From Toxoplasma gondii ME49 (taxonomy: Eukaryota; Apicomplexa; Conoidasida; Eucoccidiorida; Sarcocystidae): a DNA stretch of 64,000 bases. Of the stretch, positions 37,201 to 48,800 are shown one piece after another. The stretch lies in contig NC_031471.1 of assembly GCF_000006565.2 (NCBI RefSeq), positions 1,738,661 to 1,802,660 of the forward strand, written 5' to 3'. Position numbers and translations under genes: made by a program. The notes below the pieces were generated by a model. The model was not told the origin of the DNA, did no database searches, and saw only the letters and a program-made list of their open reading frames with translations. Every line of letters starts with the position of its first letter. The stretch's first letter is position 1.

Positions 37201-38645
37201 AACATGCGTAGAGCCAGAAAGGCATGGCGCAAGATTCTGGCGGCTCTATGTTGTTTTGCATCCGAGTTTAGTCTACGCAGAAGCTGTCTTTCCGAAGCAA
37301 TATGCCTCCATGTAGACAAAAAGTTGTGAAGGGATGAAGACTGGAACGGAAGTAGTTTTTGAGGAATTGCCTGCAGGGGCCGCGATAACGCGTACCCCGC
37401 CTGACGTTCGTCAGTAAACTCTAGCAGCTGACCCAGCTCTTGGATAGGAAGGACGGGTTCTGAAAGTGAATAGCAGATGTCCCTGGAGTTCGTGGAAGGC
37501 GAGAACGGGCTCTCGGTGTCATCAATCTTGGATACGTATTGACGCAAACATGTGCGTCGCGCACCCTCGCTCCTGACTCTAAGCTTCAGCAGCGTGTGTT
37601 CCACTGGTTCCGGCTGGGAGCGTGGCCGCACGCTTGTAGAGTGCAAATTGCCGCTTCCAGTGACTTTCAGAGCTGCGATAGCCTGGAATGCATGCCTGAC
37701 GCCTGGTGTCGGGGGAGTCGCACGACCGCCACCGCGCGGGACACTCTCCCTGGAACAGCAGAGGCGGGTTTCTTCGCGGTTGTGGCTCCGGAAATCTGCG
37801 AAGGCCTTGCGCTGTCGGCTTTCCTCAACATCCGATGGTATAACGGCCTCAGAAGTTGGCGCGCTGCGTGCATCGAGAAGTACCTTCGCTGACTCAGTCA
37901 AATTACAGCTTTGCATGTGTGTGGCACTAGCACGGGACTCCAGACGTGAGCCGCAGGACGGTCCAGGGGGCGCCCGCCGGGAGTTGTCCGAGTCAGTATC
38001 AGAATTGGCAAGCCGTGTCCCGTCGTAAAGGACATTGCTATGCTGTTCGGCAGCAACCTTTGTTGCGTGTGGATCTGGCTTAGCGCAAGGCGGAAGAAAC
38101 TGAAGGGGTTCCGATGGAAATCTATGCAGGCCAGGCACCAGTGTGAGAGGCGAGGGCGTGAAGAATCCTTGACGGACGTTTCTGTCCACCGGCCTGTCAT
38201 GTGGTGCCGGTGATAATGGTCGGGAATAGGAAAGCTGTTGTGCTGTCTGAGAACTCTCTTGTCCTTCGTCACCGTCCTTTGCAATAGTCAAATCGGTTGC
38301 AGATTGCTTCCAGTAGCAGTGGATTTCGGCTAGTGAAGGATGAGTGAATGATGTAGATGCAACGGTTGATGCTGTGTTCCATGAGCCGCTTCTGTTGCCG
38401 TGGCTAAGCCGCTTCAAGTATGGAGGGATGTCAGACCCTCCGCGCCCTTGCTCTTTCGACAGTGCGTATCCGGTCGGGGAAACTGCAGAAAACGATTGAT
38501 CCTCCTGATGCCTTTGCCCAGGGAAAAAACTGAGGCCAGAGCAAGAACCGTCGATATCTGGGCGGGCTAATCCCCATCGTGTCGTCCGCCCATCCTTCTC
38601 ACTCCCGCCAGCCGGATCACAGGTTATTCTGCCATAACCCTCCAT
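34229..38645 (-). CDS. Sfi1-repeat (centrin-binding) protein
   Basis: Predicted centrosome or basal-body scaffold; Sfi1-family repeats form a long helix, each binding one centrin. Inferred exons: 38645-37004, 36603-36309, 36098-34229, with consistent phases, 1268 residues. The first 430 or so residues are polar and likely disordered. From there to near the C-terminus I count at least 20 repeats with an aromatic/Trp centre and basic flanks, for example FLSTWRHIASERQ, HFLAWFRIHYAA, VLRRWRSFASRR, RVLLLWRRLSRQRK, AAWARWRHATFHY, KALASWRAVSSRMR, LQRHWRAWQEMY, NTFAAWRERVGF. This spacing and pattern is diagnostic of Sfi1 repeats. Start is the first ATG of the frame (ATAATGGAGG). The intron 1 acceptor at 36604 was chosen for its pyrimidine tract and phase; a weaker one near 36737 also fits. 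Whether this is the known coccidian centrosomal Sfi1 or a second paralogue cannot be told here. Confidence 0.87.
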
Positions 38646-39809
38646 TATTGTTTTTAAGGTAGGGTTAATCAGAAGCAAGCACTATGCAACTCTGACGCTA
38701 AATCCGTGTCAACAACGTTGTGAACAATGCCGATACTGCATTGGCAACTTCCTTCCACTGAACGCAACAAGGAGTACGCTGAAACAAACGAGAGTTATTG
38801 CTGACACTATGCGGCGGCTGATTGCCCTTTTGTCGTCGTGTTTGGTATACTAGAGTCATCTATGCATATGTGTCTATCGAGAGCGTTATTACGTCGTTGT
38901 GGAGAGCTTTGCGGAGACCGTCCGTTTCTCCAAGGGGCTACAATTTTTGCGAGCAACGATGCAGCTTGCCGGGTGCGGGCTGGGTCTACAGCTCAGCCCC
39001 AAGAAAAACATCGCTGAACCCGTTGTTTTTGAACACGAGAAGGTCTTCTGACGTAAGTGAAGAGGAGCAATTTCTGCGATGGTGAGGATACCAGAAAGGG
39101 TCCATATTCTGCAGCTTTGAACGTACATTCGCAAAGACGAACCAAAACTCAATTGGCTAATTCCACTGCAAGAAACAACGCCACACGTTGAATGCAGGAT
39201 CTCTCCGACGTACTGGCAGGTCTGAACGAGAATTGACGACGCAGTTGGGTTTCCTCTTGATCTGTACCCGGCTGAAGAAAATATTTTTGTTACAATGGGA
39301 AACTCATGCTGTCCATGTAACGGAAGCGGACTGTTTTGGCTCGCCCACAGGTTTTACTTCTCGCCCCACTTGTCTTTCGGTATAAATTAGAGCATGCACA
39401 GGCAGGTTGAATTCGAAAAGTTCATGCGCATTATGGGTAAAATAAGAAACAACATGGCGTTCGTTGGTAACAGGAGCGCATTGACCTTGCTGTGGACATT
39501 AGAATTTGAATCAGAATTGTTTTTTCCCCATACAGACTGTGGCATAATACGGTTGCATAACAAACAATTGGACCACGAACTCGGCATGGCAGCAGAGTCA
39601 CTTTGAACTTGGTCACAACAGATAGATCTTTGTCGATCTGGGGTGACCTCGCAGCCAAATGGAGATCTACAGCTATCAGTTTCTCTGGGCAGTAGACGAA
39701 GCGCGAAAGCAGGCGCGGAAACCGCAAGACGATTTTCACTGTTGTTCTCCCTGCACACGTGGGTGCCAGCAGCTTTTCAGGTGCAGCTGAAAAGCATAAG
39801 ACAAACAAT
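38646..39809. promoter_or_regulatory. Divergent promoter region between the Sfi1-like gene and WDR19
   Basis: Only 1164 bases separate the two start codons, so promoter elements are probably shared or intermingled. No (TA)n array and no strong CT bias, unlike the DDX51/AOS1 divergent region. Minus-strand open frames at 39387-39889 overlap the WDR19 start and lack family resemblance. Short upstream exons of either gene are possible. Confidence 0.5.
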
Positions 39810-42800
39810 ATGCGGACCCTTTTTGAGATCAGACCCGATGTTGTCCGACTGCAGCCCCCGATCTTCGCGTGGCAACCGATGCCAGCCAAACCAGACTGCT
39901 TTGCCTTTGTCTGGTACGGTTCTAAGGAGGTCGGGCTGTACGATACATTGGCACGTCAAGTAAGGACCATTTTAAGGCCTCCAAAACAAGGTTGGTGAAG
40001 TGCCTAACACGTATTGCTTCTCGAGTTTTCGAAACGCACCGTCACTGCGAAACATAATGTAAGTTTAGGTTACATTCCAAATCTCGTGTGATCGATGTTG
40101 TGCACAGGGGTGCAGTGTCCAGAGGAAATTCCAACAGAAAAGACGCTGTACCTGTGCTCGTGGCGGTTCCCTTCTCCGTTACCAGGTGCTGTTTCCCGGT
40201 GGATTTTCTTGATGGGTGCAGGAGTTTGTCACTTTTGCGACCATGATGCTCCAGCTTGCTTTTGTCCTTTGTTCAGTATGCCAAGTTTCTGTTGGATTCG
40301 AACGCACCCGTTTCGGCTCTGCTTTGGGACTGCGAAGGAAAATGCCTGGCAGTGTCCCAAACAGGCGAAGCACGTACGTTTCCATGCCAGCATTCCACGG
40401 TTCACAATCATGATATCAAAGCGGTTTTTTTCAAGCACAATTTTAGCCCTGTACCAAGTACTGCGTCCGCCAAATTGGTTGCTTCTTTGAACGCAACTGT
40501 GAGTGTTGTTGGATTCGTTGTCCTTCTAAATGTGTGTAGAGGTTACTCTGTGGGACGCGACGTCACAGACGGCAATCACTGTCGAAACAGGAGGCAGGGA
40601 AGTGACCTTCATGCAGTGGTCAACTACCCAGCCAGTTCTGGCAATTGCGACGTCCAAGGGATTTGTGTTCCTGTATAATCGAGTAACGAGAGAAAAGCAA
40701 ACCGTCGTGGGCACCCACACACTCGCAGTAAGGTCGGGGAGCTGGGACAGCGGAGACACAATCGCTCTGGGGAGCGAGGACAAGGTTGTTTCCGTGTTAA
40801 CAGCAGAAGGTGAGTACTACTCGCGGACCATGTGGCCCTCCTGCAGTCAAGGAAATACGTCGGGACAGTTTTCCCTGGGTGGCACGTAAAGGGTTGCGAG
40901 GGCTCGAGTGCAGGAAGAGAACTGCGTCATTGAATGATCATGAACAAACATTCGCATATCCCTGTAAGCGCAGAAACGTTCGTGGCGGTAAGGTGTTAGG
41001 CTCACTAAACACTACATGTTTCTACTCGAGTAACGGTATGTGGTTTCGGACTCGATAGCTGAATGCACACATACCGTTTTCCAGTCGTTGTGTCGGACAC
41101 AGGTACTTTGGTCCACGCGTTCCAGACGCGATTGTCTCCGAGTCTTATTCAGTTTGCCAGATATCCTGCTGGACCAGCTCGGGGCCTGTCAAGATTGTTC
41201 AGCGTTCTTCTGGGGGAGCAATCAGTATCCATTTACTCTGTGGACGATCCCTCTGATACGTTAGGTGAGTACTGATGTATGCTTACACGGCTGTAGAATG
41301 GCACACTTACACCTGTAGTCGATTTCCTTTTGACGTTGACTCGAGGACACGACCTTCACAATACAACTGAGCCCTGCCGTACACGCCTCTCAGAGGTATG
41401 AGTAGAAAGATGTGCGACACCGCATATACGAAAGGGCAATAAGCCCGAACTCTCCAGAGCGAGAGGACTCTAGGAGAGCGAATGGATCTATACTTCCCCC
41501 ACTGCTTCTGCTGCCTCACTGAAAATTGTTACAAACACTTGGGAGAGGAGAATGCGGCACGGCAGAGAACGGAGGTGTTTAGCATTTTGTATCATAACTA
41601 GGCTCTTCGTCGCGTTTTTTTGTCAGAGATCTCCTTAAACTATGGCTTTGTTAGAGATATGACCTGGGCGGATGAGAAGACCTTGATCGTCGGATATAGG
41701 TATGGTGATGTAGATGTGCTGGAAGTGGAGATGAAGAAAAAGAAGATTGTGACCGTCTCGTCTCAACGGGTCTTCTCACAGTATTTGGACGGCCTCTCCT
41801 TCTCGCCGAAGACAAAGAAAGTTGCTCTGGCAGGTAACTGCCTAATCACGAGAGCAATGTTCGAGTTTGCGCTCATGCCAAGCTTTGCAGAAAAAAAGAT
41901 CGCGCAGTCTAGAGGCCTGCCGACAGATATAATATCCAATACCAGCGGAGGGTGGGCGAGACATCCAGCGTTCTGGTCTCTCCAACAATGACGCCTTGTA
42001 ACAATGACGCCTTGTAAAGTGTCAAATGTATACTTGCATTCGACCCCTTTCATTGACAACAAAAACTGGGGCCCAGTGCCGACGCTGTTGTCGAAGCTTC
42101 GTTGGCGTCATCGCCTCAGTAGTTACTAAATCCTAATAATGGCATTACGACTTTGCTCCACAGATTTCGTGTATATGATCATGCATTAAGGTAGATCATA
42201 GTCAGGAAATAAGCAGAGTCTTTTTAAAATGCAGCATCTGACAACGAAGGTGCACTTCCCCCCGCGAGATGCGTCGTTGCTCTCAGGCGACGGGGCTATC
42301 CGGATCATCAGCGCCCACAACTGGGCGGAGGTGACGCAAGAGGGCATAAAACTGCATCCTCAAATCGGTCGCGTCGCCCAGGTTTCATGGTCGACAACTG
42401 GTGAACTCCTATGTTTCAGCACCACCACAGGTATCCAGCAAAACGGGCAGCGCTTCTCCGGCTTTGAAATGCCTTTGGCGATCAGGATTTGCCGGCGCTG
42501 GTAAATAGTTTTCTTCTCTGGCCCCTCCATCAGGCCGTCTCACCTGGATACACAGCGTCTGGGAAAATGCAGACCAATGACAGAAGGTGTCAGAGCTTTT
42601 TGGATTCCGGATTGAGGCCCAGCTGTACGGCATCGCCATAACTATTGAAACATGCTGTGAAACACAAGAAGCGTCAAGGCACCTCTGGGCATACCAAAAG
42701 GTGTGCACACAGACCGTGAAATGTGACGCGTATCGTGGGAATCTCACGATTGCTGATAACGTAAGACTCGTCTAACGCGTCTGTTTCCTGCAATCTCTGT

Positions 42801-45800
42801 TGCTCTCTTCAGGATACATTGCATGTTACTCAGCATGGAGGCCTTCCCTCGCCGCATCGTTTCTCACTACTATCCTCCATGCTACCTCTCTTTCTGACCT
42901 CGTTATCTCTGGTACGGAATTTTGGGGCACTGAAACGATATCTCTCTCGGCTGTTAGCCTGATGCACTTTTCCTTCAACCGTTACCTGCCCAGCTAGAGA
43001 GTTCATTCAAGAATCTAGTAAAGTCCGCTTCCACTTGCTGTGTATGTTGCCTTACTAGATGCTCACACCCTGTCGTGCAGTTCGTCCACGATCACTGTCG
43101 ATTTTGAGCCGGCTTTCGCCTCTTGTGGCCGCCATCACTGTGCGGTCGGAGCAGGGCATTTTGTCAAGTACTTCAGTTATAACTCATCAAAGGTATGGTT
43201 TGTTGGCGCAGGCAACATGGATTGCATGCTCGCGAAGGGCGCATCCGCAAATAACATTCACGCTAGCAGCTAGCTGATCACGACACAAAAAATTAAATAA
43301 GAGGATGGTGTTGTGGTGGCAGTAGACTCTGTGAAGTGTAAGAGCAGCGTAAATGTCACGTTCTGTCGGCGCCTAGGCGGAGCGGCGCTCGGGCCTCCCT
43401 CCATTGTAGCAGAATCGCTTGTGTTACGTGTGAACTACAGATGTAAGTTATATTTTGACTGCCATGCGCGTCGCAGCACATGAACGAGCGATAAAGGCCC
43501 GACGCCGACAGATCCGCTCCACTTAACAAATGGGAACAGTAGCTGAAATTTGCTCTTCGTTGTGTAGCCACGAGCTAAGATTTTGTTAGCTGCGGCAGCA
43601 CTGCCGAGAGCAACGACATCAGAAGACCGCGTCAAGCGTGCAAGTGGAAAGAGGTTTCAGATTGTCGCCTCGCCAGTGTTCCCATGCACGTAGTGCTGAG
43701 AAGCTTCGTCACGATTTCGTACGTCACTGAGTGTGTGTGCGGATTCGACTACATACAGGGGCACTGTGAGCACGTAATGACTCAAGTGATGAATGACCCC
43801 ATCGCAAAAGTGACGATAGGAGATTCGACAGCGGCCATCCTAGCAGGCGGTAGGGTAGGTTCATTCGCATCCAAGCACAGTCCTTGTCGGGTGACGTCTG
43901 GACTGCTAACAGCATCTGAGAAAGCGAGGCGATCTCACAGAGTGTGCATTCAGGTTTTTCAGATGTACTTGGAGTGGCCCGAGCGATCCATTCAGCTGTT
44001 TCTCCGAGTGGTCCTGAAACTGAATCAACGGTGCAAGTCGTATGCATCCGGTCTGCGATTTCTGTACTCGGGCGCGGATATGTTCGTGCCACTTACAAAC
44101 AGGAAGATGGGCTCAGAGTGACACGGAGGGGGGCCTGCCTCGTCGGCGTCTAGCGTTTTGTCCACGCCACGGAGCAGCCTGTTGCATCCGGTATTTGTGT
44201 TCAGGTCTACGTGCATTCACTGAACGCAGCGGAGGAAGCAGGGAACAAGTGTACCCTCGAGTGTCTTCCCAACAAAGACAGTCGGGCCTCTGCCACTGCA
44301 TGTGCGCTCGCTGACGGATTTCTGGTGGTCGCTCACTCGGAGACATACATGACATATTTCTCAGTTGCTGAGAAAGCAGGCTTCTGCGAATATCAGCACT
44401 CAGCCCGAATTGTGTCCCTCTTCCCCAATCGACCGTGTACGAAAACGGTTTTCCAGGACAAGGATGGTGGCGTTTTTCTTCACAACCCCTGCACGGAAAC
44501 ATGCGTCAGGTTAGTACCAGAATTAAAACGCTCGCACAACCTGGTTTCCCTACGACAACGAAGTTTGGACCAGGCGGCAGCAGCCATTCAAATCATTTAG
44601 ACGTTGTCATTTCTGATAGTCTAGCGGTTGCTTCGCATGGAGTTGCCGATTTATCAAAGATCTTGAAAATGTCACCTTGTCGAAACTGCAGGGTCGTAAA
44701 GACTGACAAACCATTGTCAACAGTCCTGTGGGACGTGAACGATCCAACGATATTTGTGTGCTGTATGGAAAACGAAGTGACCACTTACTGCTACATGCCA
44801 TATTATCTCCAAGGGGAAACGGTCATGGAGGTAAGTGACTGCCCGATCTCCAGGACATTCGAACGTGCACTCTCACCTCGTGATGGAACAGCATCGCGCA
44901 GCTGCCGCATCGAAAGACAGCTTCGGTTCCTTGGTAAGACTCATGCACCCTTAGTCTGTCTGAGAGAGCTCCTCAGGTCCAATCGCTTGACGAGAACCTG
45001 CACCTCGACGGGAAACGCACTCGGTGCGTCACGGAGCTCCCCGATCGTGGATGCCAGCCGCTGACGTTGCTGAACGGTAACTTCACAATCATCTGATGCC
45101 AAGCATTCGCAGAGGCATGCAGTTTGGTGGAGAGTTCGTTTATGTTTCTCTATTTCTGAAGCTGTATCTATTTCCCCTGTTGTTGCACCGATAGAATGCC
45201 TGTTGGTTTCTTGAATGTTGCCGAGCGGAAAGTCGAGACTTGCCTGCGGACCTTTCTCCTGCCACTCCATGCTGTCCTTGCAAATTTGTCTGGGGTCGTT
45301 TCCCGCCCAGGTATTCTCACGTACCAGCTTCCATCGGGGCAGCTGGCGACAGAGTGTTTAAAAACTCATAATTCAGTCGTCTTGGAACACAAAGGTGAGG
45401 GGACGATGGCTAGATGTTCCATCAGCTTGTTTTCTGTGAAATTCCATGAAGATCTGGCATATTGCAAATTCCCTGCAAGCGTCGAGTGCCCACGTGTAGT
45501 ACCTGGTGGTGGGTCTAGTAGTGTTGTTTCTTTCCCTTGTGGCCCTTTGGCGTCGCTGTCCTACATTGGCTTGAGCGATCCACTAGACGGTGATTTTGGG
45601 AGTATAAGATGCACTAACACTTAGGATAGCTCGCAGAATGGGACTATCTGTGATGCTCGTCTGCTATGTTGTCTGCGCCTTTGTTTTTTATGTCTGACAA
45701 CTGCACGGTCAATCAGCAGTTATATAAATATGTGAAAAAATACATATTCATTCACCACAGGTTGTCGCTTGGACACTGCGAAGTAGCAGTGATATCAAGG

Positions 45801-48800
45801 CGATTTGCGACCACGGTGCTAAGTCTTCTTCTGGCGAAAGTCCCGAAGTGCCGTCATTTTCTTCGTTAATTCGATAGTCTATTCTTCGGCCTCAAAACTT
45901 GAGCATACCCTCAGGCATCTCGGCTGAGAAAGCGCTTCCTAAAATCTTGCAGTTAGTGGCCCTAAACAAGTTACAAGAGGCCTTTGATGTGGCCAGGGAC
46001 CGCATTTGCCTCCATTCAACTGCCATAACCAAAAGTATGTTCTCAAAACGTCACTGAGGAGAAGTTTGTAGCTACATAACGGAGCCGTCTGATCTGTTCA
46101 ACATGAGACGTTCATAGAGATTGCTTGGATGCGGATGTAAGTCCACTTTCAACCTGTACCTGGATAAGATTATCGCTGGTGTTTTGTGCAGCACCCTTGG
46201 AGAGACAGATATGGGAAATGCTGGGAAAAGCAGCGTTGGACCAGATGGACCTCGAATTGGCCGAAAAAGCGTACCAGCGAATTCCCAGGGCAGACATACT
46301 TATGTGGCTGAACGGCATTCGCCAGCGAAGTGAAGAGAAACTCGTTGCAATGGGCAATATCTACGGTAAGCGCTTGAGAGCAAACAGGAACCTTTTCTAG
46401 CGTGAAAATTGGTATGCTGCGGGAATTACTCTAATAGTCAGAACAGGGCAATGTCCAAGCCGTCGTCCCTTCAGGCTGTCCTGCTTGTAGTGTTTCTTTC
46501 GATGAGGTCGCGAAGGGTTCCTTCGCAGTTCCAGAAGCATTCCCCTGTGTCTTTCTATTCAGTTTCACGCAGTTCGGACGATTCGTGTAAACGCTTGCAT
46601 AACCATATCCGATATTTATTCCTCGCCAAACTGGAGAGCTAGTGTATGGAGTTTCTCGTTGGCTGACGGTTTGCGCCACTTAGGCGCCCTGTTTCCGTTG
46701 TTGCTTACCGTCGCACCATTAAAGAGGGGATTTAAAGTATAATTATGAACAGGGCTGACTCTGCTTTTGACTGTTTTATCGTGGACACTCGTATGTCAAC
46801 TCAGCACACATGGAAGACTACGACAAAGCGGCAGAATCGTTCTTGAAGTCAAAGCAAGCAACTCTCGCTCTCGATCTTCTAGTTGACTTGCAGAACTGGG
46901 ACAGGGCTTTGATTTTGGCTCAGGTATGTCTTGCGCAGTGGTCGGTTAGACTGCGTGGTCTGCCGATACCATAGCGTCAACGAAAGGATAATAGACTGAT
47001 ATTCAACAGCACGGCTGCATGTGTTACACTTTTGAGCTCCTGTTGGCGCGCTGGGACTAGATGAAGTCGTTTCAAATTGGGTGTATACAGCCTTGCGAGG
47101 GTCGCCGCGTCTTGGTTTAAAAACCATATAACAGAGGCTCTTTCGTGTCGTAGGAAGGTTGACAATCTCAGTCAAACGCGACTCGATAGTCAAACGCACA
47201 TTGCATGTGTTCGTCGCCTTCCAGTCGATTTCACACCTTGAACACGTTAGCGCCGCAACACTTTCACCTAATTTGACCCAAACGATCACGACCTGAGAGT
47301 GGAATTACATAGACAATTGAACGAAGCCAGCAACCTAACGGCTGTGTCGTTTCATATTCCTTCACTTACTCTGTCGGCAGACTTTAGATCCGAAGAGGCT
47401 CGCCCCTCTCAACCTCCGGTACGCACATGATCTCGAGGCGGAAGGCAAACATCAAAAAGCTTTGCGTCATTATGAACGCGCTCGGGAGTTGTTCAGCAGA
47501 TCAGAGGGTCACTGGCAACCGGAGCGACCGGCGGACGAAGCCTCAGCCGCATCCCCGAGCGAACGTGCAGGGCAAGAGAAGGAGAACCGCGGAAACAGAA
47601 GAACGTTTCCAACACCGAAAGTGTCACAACCCCAGCGGATCTGTCTCGCTGGCATCGCACGATGTGCCATACGAATAGGGGAAATCCAGCGCGGGATGCA
47701 GATGGCTGTCGATCTCGGTGACCGTGCAGTACTCCACGAATGCGCTTCTCTCCTTGAAGACCTCAAGCAGTTCGCGGAAGCAGCCAGTTTTCATGAGAAG
47801 ACGGGAAACACTGACAAGGCGGTTGCCTTGTACATCCAGGTGAACCTTCTTGAATCCTTTTCCCTGCGGGATAACGCTCCGTGATCTCTGTATGCAACAC
47901 AATCACTTATAATGGAAATCTCTTCCTGGTTCTATAGATGATACACTGCTCTGGCCAGCCGTCATCGGCTCTGCAAAGACAGGCGACACGTCGCGTGCCA
48001 TCACCACCACATGCGGAAGGAGGGTAGAGTGTATGATGGTGTGACTCAAAACTGAATGTGATCCTATTTACGAGGTACGAACTAAACCAGAAGGGCAATG
48101 TAAGGACGACTGCCTCTTACAGGGCCTCTGTACATGATAAGTGGTCTCGGATCCCCAAGCCAGTTCATGTCTTCTTTTTAACGGACTGCTGTAGCAATGT
48201 CGTCTTCCCACCAAGAATAGAGACTTGCCAAGACGAAAGCAGGTGTAAGGTCGCATGTCGCGCTCTTTTCACGCAGGCACACGATTTCGTAGCAGCTGCA
48301 CCATTGATGAGGCAGATAGAATCACCCAAGCTCCAACGTATGTTTGCAAAGGCGAAGGAGGAACAACGCTGCTTCCACGAAGCGATGGAAGCTTACGCAA
48401 GAGCGAAAAATTACCAAGCCGTTGTCCGAATCCTGGTACGGCAGAAATAACATGGAACGTCCGTTTTTAGAACTGGTCTTCAGGTCATGATAACTCCCTG
48501 ATCGGGGCTTGTCGAGTTCCTGTGGTGTCCATAGTCTACGGAAAAATAAAGTCGCACTGACTCAGCATTACCGCGGATGCTTCTGAAATCAGAATATTTG
48601 TCTTATCAGAAACATCAGCTCAGCTCCCCTGGCAGACAAATTATAACAAGCTACCCATTCAGTGCTTGCCTGCTTTCCAGCTTCATGAACTTGGACAAGA
48701 GCAAGAAGCTTTTGACCTGGTCCGCACAACAGGTTCTGCCGCGGCAGCGGAGACCGCAGCGGACTTTTGCAGGTGAGTTTGCTGTTTCAGTTGGGGACAC

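Noticed and set aside
39431..39889. 152-codon minus-strand frame over the Sfi1-like/WDR19 promoter region
   Set aside because: Overlaps the conserved first exon of WDR19 on the other strand, and no domain was recognised.
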